9,367 nt of DNA from Planctomycetota bacterium (GTDB lineage: Bacteria > Planctomycetota > Phycisphaerae > Sedimentisphaerales > Anaerohalosphaeraceae). Where the stretch lies: positions 1-9,367 of the forward strand of contig QNBS01000068.1 in the NCBI GenBank assembly GCA_003644175.1, written 5' to 3'. Positions 1 to 6,362 of this stretch are shown piece after piece. The notes beneath the pieces were generated by a model. That model was not told where the DNA came from, did no database searches, and saw only the letters and a program-made list of their open reading frames with translations. A program made the position numbers and the translations under genes. Within the stretch, counting starts at the first letter, position 1. Each line of letters opens with the position of its first letter.

Positions 1-853
1 CATCGTCAGTGCCGGACAGAAGGCTGTCATCGGCTGTGATTTCCAACACATAAGTCCCGGCCTTGTCGAATGTCGCGACAGGATCTTCGGAAAATTCATT
101 GGGATCAAACTGAACCGTCGATCCCACCGGGCTGCTTTGCACACTCCAGGTTACTGTTACTTCACCTGGAGGGACTGGTTTACCGTCGTCAGTGGCGGTC
201 GCATCCAGTTGCACCGAATTTTCGGGCCAGACGGTAACCTGCATATTGCCTGCATCCGCCACAGGCGCCATATTGATAGAGCCGCTTGCGATTGCTGCAA
301 CGCCATACATATTCAGCGAAGTTCCGTCGTGCTGCTCCAGGAGGGTAATCGTATTTCCAGCGGCAACCGCCCGCCAGTAGATTGTGTAATGCTCATCGCC
401 ACTTCCTCCCGCCGGGTTGTGTTCGACATCGATCGACATCTCCGCACTGACAAAACCCAGGGGGTAAACCCAGTTCATAGCGCCGTTTCCCAGGGTGGGT
501 GGATCATTTTCATTATCATCACCGACCTCGTTATCTATGAACATCATAACGACCGCATCTTCTCCAACCGTCACGTCCAACTCGTAGTCCGAGTCGTCCT
601 TGTCGTCATTGGCAACCTTAATGTAGTCACTGCCAACTAAAGATGGAGGAACGTTTATATAAACATACTCGCGATCGACAAATGCCCCTGCAAGCTCAGC
701 AAGCCCCCCCGGCACGATGTTAGGTTCCGTTTCGGTGCTATTTCGCCGTTCGATACCGGTAATAACATCCGCCGAGGCAACATGAGACATACCCGCGGTT
801 AGCCCCGTCAGCAAAACAATAACCATAAATCTTGCATATCTTTCACGCACCAT
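1..853 (-). CDS. Secreted surface protein with PKD-like domain, N-terminal part (runs off left edge)
   Basis: The frame from the ATG at 853 stays open for 284 codons to the window edge, so the C-terminus is missing. Residues 1-29 form a signal peptide: basic start (MVRERYAR), hydrophobic core at 9-20, and likely cleavage after VASA. Residues about 30-192 form a domain with the features SDYIKVANDDKDD, FIDNEVGDD, NWVYPLGF and LNMYGVAA. I associate it with large secreted planctomycete proteins but cannot name it. Residues about 196-276 look like a PKD/REJ-type immunoglobulin-like module: APVADAG, then SVQLDATATDDG, then VTWSVQSSP, then ATFDKAGTYVLEITADDS. The acidic runs (DDKDD, GDDNENDPP) would suit calcium binding. 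It is expected outside the cytoplasm, possibly as a long adhesin or matrix protein with a C-terminal sorting signal beyond the window. A GGGAAAGGGA stretch just upstream is a weak ribosome site. It has its own promoter, so it is probably not part of the nadC-birA unit. Function unknown. Confidence 0.82.
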   Translation of the reverse strand, partial: MVRERYARFMVIVLLTGLTAGMSHVASADVITGIERRNSTETEPNIVPGGLAELAGAFVDREYVYINVPPSLVGSDYIKVANDDKDDSDYELDVTVGEDAVVMMFIDNEVGDDNENDPPTLGNGAMNWVYPLGFVSAEMSIDVEHNPAGGSGDEHYTIYWRAVAAGNTITLLEQHDGTSLNMYGVAAIASGSINMAPVADAGNMQVTVWPENSVQLDATATDDGKPVPPGEVTVTWSVQSSPVGSTVQFDPNEFSEDPVATFDKAGTYVLEITADDSLLSGTDD

Positions 854-1008
854 TGAGTCCCTTTCCCTTCTTCGAGTCAGCTATAGTTCCGACTTTGGTT
901 GCGGTTTTTATCACACACTCTTTACCAACAGAACTGACTGAACCCGATTCTAAAAAACCCAGCCTCCAATCCTCGCCCAAAGATGCAGAGCACGGGATGT
1001 AAACTACA

Positions 1009-1037
1009 ATAATAACCGGTTTTTGGTTGATAGTCAA
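1009..1037 (-). promoter_or_regulatory. Sigma70-type promoter of the secreted-protein gene
   Basis: On the minus strand TTGACT (1037-1032) and TATTAT (1014-1009) are separated by exactly 17 bp. The predicted start near 1002 gives a leader of about 150 nt before the ATG at 853. No known riboswitch was recognised in that leader. The promoter lies after the birA stop (1106), so the secreted gene can be expressed independently. Confidence 0.65.
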
Positions 1038-1047
1038 GTAAAAACCG
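1017..1047. promoter_or_regulatory. Inverted repeat around the -35 box (possible operator)
   Basis: CGGTTTTT (1017-1024) and AAAAACCG (1040-1047) are perfect 8-bp arms separated by 15 bp. They bracket the TTGACT box of the secreted-protein promoter. The position suits a repressor or activator site. It does not look like a terminator of birA, because no T-run follows the stem on the minus strand. Confidence 0.35.
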
Positions 1048-1105
1048 ATAACCTGTCTACTGCTATCGCTCTTGGGATTTTGCCCGAATTGCAATTTTTT
1101 GCCGT

Positions 1106-1912
1106 CTACGGGCAGGTTGATTGTTTGAGGATGGTGGTTTGGGCTGCCGGGAATGCTCGGACACCGCCACTGTCGAGTTGGAGCACCATTCCCCTGGCCG
1201 GGTCGATCCCTGTGCAGTTGCCGGCGAATCGTCTGCGGTTGTGTTCGACTACGACGTGATGGCCTAACAAACCGGCGGCGGCTTTCCATCCGGCGATGAT
1301 GCTGTCGGTGTCGGTTTGCATGACATTAAGCCGGCGGTCGAGTGTGTTGAGCAGGTCGCAGGCAAGAGTATTTCTGTCGACGGTCGAGTTGGTCTCGATG
1401 TCGAGACTGGTGGCCGGATTGTCCAGTTGAGCATTTTCGAAAAAGGCGCGGTCCTGGTGACAATTGATGCCGATGCCGAGTACATAATCGACAACCCCCC
1501 TGCCGGGCCGGGATTCGACCAGCAGGCCGGCGACTTTGCGGCCGTTGAGGAAGATATCGTTTGGCCATTTTATTTTTGCTTCCCGCCCCAGGCGCTCGCT
1601 GATTGTCTCGGCGACGGCGACGGCGGCGGCGAGCGTGAGCATTTCACCGGCGTCGTCCATATCCAGCAGGAGGATAGAGCAGAGAATCCCGGCGCCGGGC
1701 GAGCTTAGCCATTTATTTCCGCGTCTTCCACGGCCTGCGTGCTGCTGCTCGGCGAAGATGCACAGGCCGTTATTGTCGCGGTTGGACGCATATTCCCAGG
1801 CGACGTCGTTGGTGCTGGATGTGGCCTTGTAGAGCAGTATTTTGTTTGCGACCAGACTCGTATCCAGGCCGGCTTCGATCATGTCAATGTCAAGCGGGGC
1901 AAAATCCGTCAT
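1106..1912 (-). CDS. birA: Biotin--[acetyl-CoA-carboxylase] ligase (monofunctional BirA)
   Basis: The 268-residue protein joins biotin, via biotinyl-AMP, to the biotin carrier protein of acetyl-CoA carboxylase and other biotin enzymes in the cytoplasm. Family hallmarks are visible: the adenylate-binding loop GRGRRGNKW at residues 60-68, KWPND at 115-119, and GRKVAGLLVES at 124-134, whose lysine 126 matches the conserved active-site lysine. The small C-terminal SH3-like domain spans about 215-262 (GHHVVVEHNRRRFAGNCTGI). The protein starts directly with the catalytic domain (SSTNDVA at 32-38) and has no N-terminal winged-helix domain. It should therefore be a type I enzyme that ligates biotin but does not repress transcription. 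AGGTG, 8 nt upstream, supports the ATG at 1912; the next methionine is residue 11. The gene follows nadC after 47 bp, and co-transcription is likely. Confidence 0.95.
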   Translation of the reverse strand: MTDFAPLDIDMIEAGLDTSLVANKILLYKATSSTNDVAWEYASNRDNNGLCIFAEQQHAGRGRRGNKWLSSPGAGILCSILLLDMDDAGEMLTLAAAVAVAETISERLGREAKIKWPNDIFLNGRKVAGLLVESRPGRGVVDYVLGIGINCHQDRAFFENAQLDNPATSLDIETNSTVDRNTLACDLLNTLDRRLNVMQTDTDSIIAGWKAAAGLLGHHVVVEHNRRRFAGNCTGIDPARGMVLQLDSGGVRAFPAAQTTILKQSTCP

Positions 1913-1959
1913 TCAATAATCACCTGCCAATACATCTCCGCCTCAGGCCGAATCAACCG

Positions 1960-2826
1960 CTATCTGTCGAGCCCTATATCCGCCGCCGCCGCCGAATGCG
2001 TGATTGCGCCGACGGCGATACGGTCGACCCCGCACTTTGCAATCGCCAGCACATTGTTGAGCGTAACGCCTCCGCTGGCCTCAAGGAGAGGTCTCTTACC
2101 GCACATTTCGTTCCGCATCTCGACTGCGTGTTTCAACTGCCACTGGCCCATGTTGTCCAGGAGGATGATGTCGATGCCGCCGATGGTCAGGATCCGGTCG
2201 AGTTGATTGTCGACGTGGTCGACCTCGACGACGACAAATTTCACGCCCTTTCTTTCTCGCGCCTCGGCGATCATCTTCCCGAGCTTCGGCTTTAACTTCC
2301 TGCCCAACTGTGCGAGGTGATTGTCTTTGAACATTACGGCATCGCCAAGGCCCATGCGATGATTATACCCGCCGCCGCACCGAACCGCATACTTCTCGAT
2401 ATATCTCCATCCGGGTATCGTCTTTCGGGTGTCGTAAATCTTAGCCTTCGTGCCGCGAACGGCGCTTACGAACTTCCATGTCATCGTGCTGATGCCGCAG
2501 AGTCGCTGCAGAAAATTGAGCACGACACGCTCGGAGCTGAGCATCGAACGCAAAGGACCTTCGATGACGCCGAGCCTGTTGGCGACACTGGCGCGGGCGC
2601 CGTCCTTTATCAGCACACGCAGCTTCAGCCTTTTGTCGTAACGCTTCAGCACTTCGCGAACGATCTCCATACCACAAACGACAATCTCCTCGCGCGTAAC
2701 GATGTAGGCCTTAGCGACGATGTCATCGGCTATTGTGATTTCACTGGTAGGGTCGCCGCCGCCAAAATCCTCTTCGACAGCCATCTCAATCAGCGTCTGC
2801 ACTCGACTCAAATCAAATTTCTTCAT
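1960..2826 (-). CDS. nadC: Nicotinate-nucleotide pyrophosphorylase (carboxylating), quinolinate phosphoribosyltransferase
   Basis: NadC converts quinolinate and PRPP to nicotinate mononucleotide, CO2 and pyrophosphate in de novo NAD synthesis in the cytoplasm. From the ATG at 2826 the protein has 288 residues, a normal family length. Conserved blocks are SERVVLNFLQRLCGIST (98-114), DTRKTIPG (132-139), RCGGGYNHR (149-157), KDNH (167-170), EVDHVDN (201-207), LLDNM (222-226), LEASGGV (248-254) and VGAITHSA (272-279). Together these give the phosphoribosyl- and quinolinate-binding residues of the alpha/beta barrel. An in-frame TTG at 2841 would add five residues, but the ribosome site GGCAGGA sits between the two starts and favours ATG 2826. 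birA follows 47 bp downstream. nadA and nadB are not in the window. The 185 bp separating it from uvrB are filled by a repeat element, so whether it is read from the uvrB promoter is uncertain. Confidence 0.96.
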   Translation of the reverse strand: MKKFDLSRVQTLIEMAVEEDFGGGDPTSEITIADDIVAKAYIVTREEIVVCGMEIVREVLKRYDKRLKLRVLIKDGARASVANRLGVIEGPLRSMLSSERVVLNFLQRLCGISTMTWKFVSAVRGTKAKIYDTRKTIPGWRYIEKYAVRCGGGYNHRMGLGDAVMFKDNHLAQLGRKLKPKLGKMIAEARERKGVKFVVVEVDHVDNQLDRILTIGGIDIILLDNMGQWQLKHAVEMRNEMCGKRPLLEASGGVTLNNVLAIAKCGVDRIAVGAITHSAAAADIGLDR

Positions 2827-2830
2827 ATTT

Positions 2831-2836
2831 TCCTGC
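2831..2836 (-). promoter_or_regulatory. Ribosome binding site deciding the nadC start
   Basis: GCAGGA on the minus strand lies 4 nt before the ATG at 2826 and downstream of the alternative TTG at 2841. It can therefore serve only the ATG. Confidence 0.6.
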
Positions 2837-2868
2837 CACAAAAAGTCGCAAATTCATAAAATTGTTTT

Positions 2869-3046
2869 TAGCCGCGAAAAAGCACAAAAGGCACAAAAAA
2901 ATTATTTTTACAGGCACTACAGGTCTTTCGTTAGTATGTATTTTTTGATTTCGAGTCGGCGGGCGCCGAAGTTTATTAACAGGCCGTGCTCTATTAGAGC
3001 CTATTTGCATTCTATTTTTTGTGCCTTTTGTGCCTTTTCGCGGCTA
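2869..3046. repeat. 178-bp inverted-repeat element between uvrB and nadC
   Basis: The 32-bp arms at 2869-2900 and 3015-3046 are inverted copies that match at 31 of 32 positions. Both begin TAGCCGCGAAAA and carry GGCACAAAA units. The 114-bp interior holds the tail of a GxxExxY gene on the minus strand. The right arm lies inside the last codons of uvrB. I recall A-rich repeats of this style next to GxxExxY genes in environmental genomes, which suggests a decayed, once-mobile cassette. A transcript could fold into a long stem between uvrB and nadC. No transposase or target-site duplication was found. Confidence 0.7.
2917..3000 (-). pseudogene. C-terminal remnant of a GxxExxY-family protein
   Basis: One minus-strand frame encodes 27 residues ending at a TAG (2917-2919). 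Its core, GLLINFGARRLEIKKYIL, matches what I know as the C-terminal signature of GxxExxY proteins (small, nuclease-fold-like, function unsettled). A TAG sits directly before the first codon, and no GxxExxY N-terminal sequence (with the GxxExxY motif itself) is present upstream, where uvrB ends. The gene has therefore lost roughly its first three quarters. The remnant fills most of the space between the two inverted-repeat arms. Confidence 0.72.
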
Positions 3047-5048
3047 CTACTTCTTGTGCCTTTTCGCGGCTAACATTTATTTCAGGCATTTCTTTTAGTT
3101 CCTGGAGCTGGTCTCTCAGGAAGGCGGCTCTCTCGAAATCCAGGTTCTCGGCGGCGGCGAGCATTTCCTTTTCGAGCTGTGTCGCTAATTCGGCGCGGTC
3201 GTATTCGGTTTCGTCGAGATTGATAGCTTCCTGTGCGGTCTTGCGGGCCTTGAGTTCGTCGGCCAGGCCGCGTTTTATCTCCTTTTTTATCGTTTCGGGC
3301 GTTATACCGTGGTCGGCGTTATACTTAAGCTGGATTTTACGCCGCCGGCTCGTTTCGTCAATAGCTTTTTTCATGGAATCGGTCATGCGGTCGGCATAGA
3401 AGATCACGCCGGCGTTGACATTGCGGGCGGCCCTTCCGATAGTCTGGATCAGCGACGTCTCGCTCCGCAGGAATCCTTCCTTGTCGGCGTCGAGTATCGC
3501 TACGAGTGAGACTTCCGGCAGATCCAGTCCCTCGCGCAGGAGGTTGATCCCGACGAGCACGTCAAAGGCGCCCGCGCGAAGGTCCCGCAGGATCTCGACC
3601 CGTTCGAGGGTCACAATTTCGCTGTGGAGGTACTTGCAGCGGAAACCCTTGTTGGTCAGATAGCCGGCGAGGTCTTCTGCGAGCCTCTTGGTGAGCGTGG
3701 TTACGAGCACGCGTTCGTGCGCGGCGACGCGTTTTTCTATCTCGCCTGTCAGATGGGGCACCTGCTCGGTTGCGGGGTGTACGAATATCGCCGGATCGAC
3801 CAGGCCGGTGGGCCTGATAATCTGCTCGACAACCTCGCCGTCGCATTTTTCGAGTTCCCAGGCCGCAGGCGTCGCCGAGACAAAGATGACATGCTTCCAT
3901 CTTTGCTCGAACTCCTCGAATCGCAGCGGGCGATTGTCAAGGGCGCTGGGCAGGCGAAAACCGTGCTCGACCAGGACGCTCTTCCTGCTGCGGTCGCCGG
4001 CCCACATAGCGCGAATCTGCGGAATGCTGACGTGCGACTCGTCAATGAACAGAAGGAAATCATCCGGGAAATAATCGATCAGCGTGTAAGGTTGCGCCCC
4101 GGGCTTGAGACCGGCCATGTGTCTTGCGTAGTTCTCGATGCCGCTGCAGTAGCCAATCTCCCGGATCATCTCCATATCATACCGCGTCCGGGCTTCGAGC
4201 CGCTGGGCCTCCAGCAGCTTGCCGGCGTGGCGAAGCTGCATCAGCCGCTCGTCGAGTTCGGCGGCAATACCCTGCACGGCAGACTCCACCCTTTCTGCGG
4301 GCATTATGTAATGCTTGGCCGGATAGATGAAGACCTGCTGCTCCCGGGCGAGGATCTCTCCGGAGGTGGGGTTGATATAGCTTATCTTTTCGACCTCGTC
4401 GCCGAAGAACTCGAACCGCACGCCGAAGGATTCATACGACGGCCAAAGCTCCACCACGTCGCCGCGAACGCGGAACTTGCCGCGTGAAAACTCGATATCG
4501 TTGCGCTCGTACTGAATATCGGCGAGGCGACCGAGCAGGTGGTTTCGCTCGATCGTGTCGCCTGCGCGCACGGCGACGACGCTTGCCTGGTAATCCTCGG
4601 GGGAGCCGAGCCCGAATATGCAGGAGACGCTGGCGACGATAATCACATCCCGGCGGGACATGAGGCTCGTGGTGGTCGAGAGTCTCAAGCGGTCGAGTTC
4701 GTCGTTTCGCGAGGCGTCCTTTTCGATGTAAATGTCCCGCTGGGGGATGTAGGCTTCCGGTTGATAATAGTCGTAATAGCTGACGAAATACTCGACGGCG
4801 TTGTCGGGAAAAAGCTCCTTGAACTCCTCATAGAGTTGAGCGGCCAGGGTCTTGTTGTGCGAGACCACCAGCGCGGGCTTTTGGATGCGGGCAATAACGT
4901 TGGCCATAGTAAACGTTTTGCCGCTGCCGGTTACGCCCAGCAGGGTCTGAAACTTCCTGCCCTGCTCCAGCCCGCCGACGAGCCGCCGGATGGCCTCGGG
5001 CTGGTCGCCCTGCGGCCTAAAGTCGCTTTTTATCTTAAAATCCGCCAT
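3012..5048 (-). CDS. uvrB: UvrABC excinuclease subunit B
   Basis: UvrB is the damage-verifying helicase-like subunit of nucleotide excision repair. It is loaded by UvrA, and it recruits UvrC for incision. The protein is 678 residues, a normal length. In order it has the start block [13 protein letters not shown] (8-20), Walker A GVTGSGKT (38-45), the beta-hairpin region with [13 protein letters not shown] (91-103), Walker B DESH (336-339), the second helicase domain with [19 protein letters not shown] (473-491) and [13 protein letters not shown] (501-513), motif [11 protein letters not shown] (535-543), and the UVR domain for UvrC contact (about 618-652). After residue 653 comes an unusual basic tail ending [10 protein letters not shown]. 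It is encoded by intergenic-type repeat DNA, so the ancestral stop was probably near codon 655-660. There is no Shine-Dalgarno sequence before the ATG; the promoter lies so close that a leaderless transcript is expected. No clear LexA box was seen. Confidence 0.98.
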   Translation of the reverse strand: MADFKIKSDFRPQGDQPEAIRRLVGGLEQGRKFQTLLGVTGSGKTFTMANVIARIQKPALVVSHNKTLAAQLYEEFKELFPDNAVEYFVSYYDYYQPEAYIPQRDIYIEKDASRNDELDRLRLSTTTSLMSRRDVIIVASVSCIFGLGSPEDYQASVVAVRAGDTIERNHLLGRLADIQYERNDIEFSRGKFRVRGDVVELWPSYESFGVRFEFFGDEVEKISYINPTSGEILAREQQVFIYPAKHYIMPAERVESAVQGIAAELDERLMQLRHAGKLLEAQRLEARTRYDMEMIREIGYCSGIENYARHMAGLKPGAQPYTLIDYFPDDFLLFIDESHVSIPQIRAMWAGDRSRKSVLVEHGFRLPSALDNRPLRFEEFEQRWKHVIFVSATPAAWELEKCDGEVVEQIIRPTGLVDPAIFVHPATEQVPHLTGEIEKRVAAHERVLVTTLTKRLAEDLAGYLTNKGFRCKYLHSEIVTLERVEILRDLRAGAFDVLVGINLLREGLDLPEVSLVAILDADKEGFLRSETSLIQTIGRAARNVNAGVIFYADRMTDSMKKAIDETSRRRKIQLKYNADHGITPETIKKEIKRGLADELKARKTAQEAINLDETEYDRAELATQLEKEMLAAAENLDFERAAFLRDQLQELKEMPEINVSREKAQEVVAAKRHKRHKK
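3028..3072 (-). repeat. 19-bp direct repeat inside the uvrB 3' end
   Basis: The 19-mer TAGCCGCGAAAAGGCACAA (minus strand) occurs exactly at 3072-3054 and 3046-3028, with a 26-bp period. Because 26 is not a multiple of three, the copies are read in different frames (SREKAQ, then AAKRHK). This shows that the DNA was a repeat before it was coding sequence. The 3028-3046 copy is also part of the right arm of the 2869-3046 inverted repeat. Confidence 0.85.
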
Positions 5049-5056
5049 ATTTCGAG

Positions 5057-5085
5057 AGTATACAGCAGATATTGCTTTTTTTCAA
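5057..5085 (-). promoter_or_regulatory. Promoter of uvrB, likely giving a leaderless mRNA
   Basis: On the minus strand TTGAAA (5085-5080) and TATACT (5062-5057) are 17 bp apart. Only 8 bp separate the -10 box from the uvrB ATG at 5048. A normal start 6-8 nt after the -10 box would leave 0-2 nt of leader, which fits the missing Shine-Dalgarno sequence. Confidence 0.6.
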
Positions 5086-5179
5086 TGGCAGAGGCAATGC
5101 TTCAGTTTGCAAGCATCACTACCGATAAGCTGCCATAATGGATCGTTAATCCCCATAGGCTTGGTATAATATAGAATTG

Positions 5180-5400
5180 TATAATGTATCCGCCACGGAC
5201 GGATGTTCCACATTGTGGATTGTAGATGGTGCGGTGAATTGGGTTCGTTTCGATTTTTTGGGGGGGTGGAGGGACACTTGGTGTATGCGAATTGGGTTCG
5301 TTTTGCGTAAATGGGAGAAAATCCGAAATGCGACTGTCGAAATCCAAGACAAGCACGAAATTCGAAATGCCAAGCTCGAAACGTGATGCGGCGGTTTGGC
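5180..5400. repeat. Dispersed-type repeat block (AAACGAACCCAATTC / CGAAAT-rich)
   Basis: GAATTGGGTTCGTTT occurs at 5236-5250 and 5289-5303, 53 bp apart. A further run (5318-5383) repeats CGAAAT/CGAAA five or more times. The minus-strand frames read peptides such as YAKRTQFA and RKTNPI. I remember these as spurious 'proteins' annotated many times over in planctomycete drafts, which points to a high-copy intergenic repeat. The copy number in this genome cannot be judged from one window. Confidence 0.5.
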
Positions 5401-5523
5401 GGGCACGGTTTTTTACTCCCCCCTGTTTTTGGTGTTGCTTTGTCCTTAATTCTGCGGTGCATTATACCATACTGTTTGATATTTGTCAAATGTTAAATAA
5501 GATTAACTACGAAGACACGAAGT

Positions 5524-5586
5524 TTTTTTGACAGGATCACAGGATGGCAAACAGATGATAAAAAATCCTGTTATCCTGTCAAAAAA
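5524..5586. repeat. Long imperfect palindrome (GACAGGAT repeat)
   Basis: The 22-bp arms 5524-5545 and 5565-5586 are inverted copies matching at 21 of 22 positions (TTTTTTGACAGGAT, then cAC or aAC, then AGGAT), with a 19-bp loop. In RNA the stem is followed by A-rich rather than U-rich sequence, so it is a weak terminator candidate. The preceding AACTACGAAGACACGAAG looks like part of the same dispersed repeat. It lies about 155 bp before the DUF4405-like gene. Confidence 0.75.
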
Positions 5587-5731
5587 GAGAGATTGGTTTG
5601 GATCAGAATTCAGGAGAATTTAATTGACTATTTACGATTTAGTATTTACTATTGCGGAAGGCGCGAGACGGCGGTCGATTGATAAGTTAAAATTGCGGAT
5701 TTTGTTGTTTTGTTGGGGCGAAGCTTTCAAA

Positions 5732-5737
5732 AAGGGG
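5732..5737 (+). promoter_or_regulatory. Ribosome binding site of the DUF4405-like gene
   Basis: AAGGGG lies 6 nt before the ATG at 5744 and selects that start over the ATG at 5738, which directly abuts it. A second AGGAG (5612-5616) stands before an in-frame TTG at 5624. The residues it would add look like translated repeat sequence. Confidence 0.5.
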
Positions 5738-5743
5738 ATGATT

Positions 5744-6325
5744 ATGAAAAAGTCCAAACTTAACCTGATTATTGATGCGGTGTTGCTGCTGTGCCTTGCC
5801 GCTATTGCGGGGATCGGCATTCTGATCAAATATGTACTGGTTCCCGGCAGCCGTCGATGGGAGATTTACGGTCGGAATGTCAACCTGTTTTTCTGGCGGC
5901 TGGATCGGCATCAATGGGGAACGATTCATTTTGTAATCGGCGTAATTTTCCTTGTCCTGCTTGTGCTGCATGTTGTTCTGCACTGGCGGCTGGTCGTGGG
6001 GGTTTATCGCACATTGATACCGAATCGTTTTGCCCGGCGGACGGTGGCGTTGATTCTTGTCTGTATAACAATCATTCTCTTTGCTTTCCCATATTTCGTA
6101 GAACCCGAAGTTGTCGAACAGGGCAAGGGGCAAGGCCACGGTCGCGGCCAGGTGTCGTGCGAAACCAGAGGCGATACATCAAACTGCTCTGCGGCCTGCG
6201 TTCTATCTGATGGATGGGGTTTTTCGTTGACAAAGAGGCTCCGGGCGGTTTGCTATGAGGTCAAGGCAAAGGAATGCCGTCAGATAAAATCAAAGAGGAT
6301 GTCAAAGCCATTCTCAATAGTTTAG
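5744..6325 (+). CDS. DUF4405-like three-helix membrane protein with histidine-rich core
   Basis: From the ATG at 5744 this is a 193-residue inner-membrane protein. Helices are at about 7-29 (LNLIIDAVLLLCLAAIAGIG), 59-80 (GTIHFVIGVIFLVLLVLHVV) and 100-118. The pattern NLIIDAVLL...GIGILIK...RHQWGTIH...LHVVLHW fits DUF4405, a cytochrome b-like membrane family. His56, His62, His76 and His80 flank or lie within helix 2 and could bind haem or metal; that is inference. After the third helix comes a Gly/Gln/Arg/His linker (EQGKGQGHGRGQ) and a cysteine-containing tail without recognisable similarity (about 133-193), which may be frameshifted. An alternative TTG start at 5624 would add 40 residues of repeat-like sequence and is disfavoured. 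An unknown membrane gene follows 37 bp downstream on the same strand. Confidence 0.75.
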   Translation: MKKSKLNLIIDAVLLLCLAAIAGIGILIKYVLVPGSRRWEIYGRNVNLFFWRLDRHQWGTIHFVIGVIFLVLLVLHVVLHWRLVVGVYRTLIPNRFARRTVALILVCITIILFAFPYFVEPEVVEQGKGQGHGRGQVSCETRGDTSNCSAACVLSDGWGFSLTKRLRAVCYEVKAKECRQIKSKRMSKPFSIV

Positions 6326-6362
6326 AATATATTCCTTAGATATAGGTCATAGGGCGAATAGA

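Larger units (their letters stand above)
5049..5623. other. Long intergenic region made mostly of repeats
   Basis: I see no convincing gene in this stretch. It holds the uvrB promoter at its left end, a short AT-rich part with two GTATAAT copies (5164-5185), the AAACGAACCCAATTC repeat block (about 5180-5400), an AT-rich stretch (5455-5507), and a strong palindrome (5524-5586). Several frames are open here on both strands, but they encode low-complexity, repeat-type peptides and lack ribosome sites. Divergent transcription probably starts from its two sides. Confidence 0.6.

Noticed and set aside
137..640. Open plus-strand frame of 167 codons
   Set aside because: Antisense to the secreted PKD-type gene, which has a signal peptide, domain similarity and promoter. 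No ribosome site or recognisable protein on the plus strand.
1049..1110. Rho-independent terminator after birA
   Set aside because: The small stem TGCC..GGCA at the birA stop is followed on the minus strand by A-rich sequence, not a T-run.
843..1289. Open minus-strand frame of 148 codons spanning the birA end and the leader of the secreted gene
   Set aside because: Overlaps birA in another frame, contains the promoter region, and reads as low-complexity sequence.
3624..4487. Open plus-strand frame of 287 codons opposite uvrB
   Set aside because: Shadow of uvrB caused by GC-rich codon structure. The uvrB reading has full family conservation.
4539..5138. Open plus-strand frame of 199 codons opposite the uvrB start
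   Set aside because: Antisense to the highly conserved UvrB N-terminus and crossing its promoter; no similarity.
5082..5489. Several overlapping minus-strand frames of 84-135 codons
   Set aside because: They are translations of the repeat block (KRTQFA/KTNPI-type peptides), open in all three frames, with no ribosome site.
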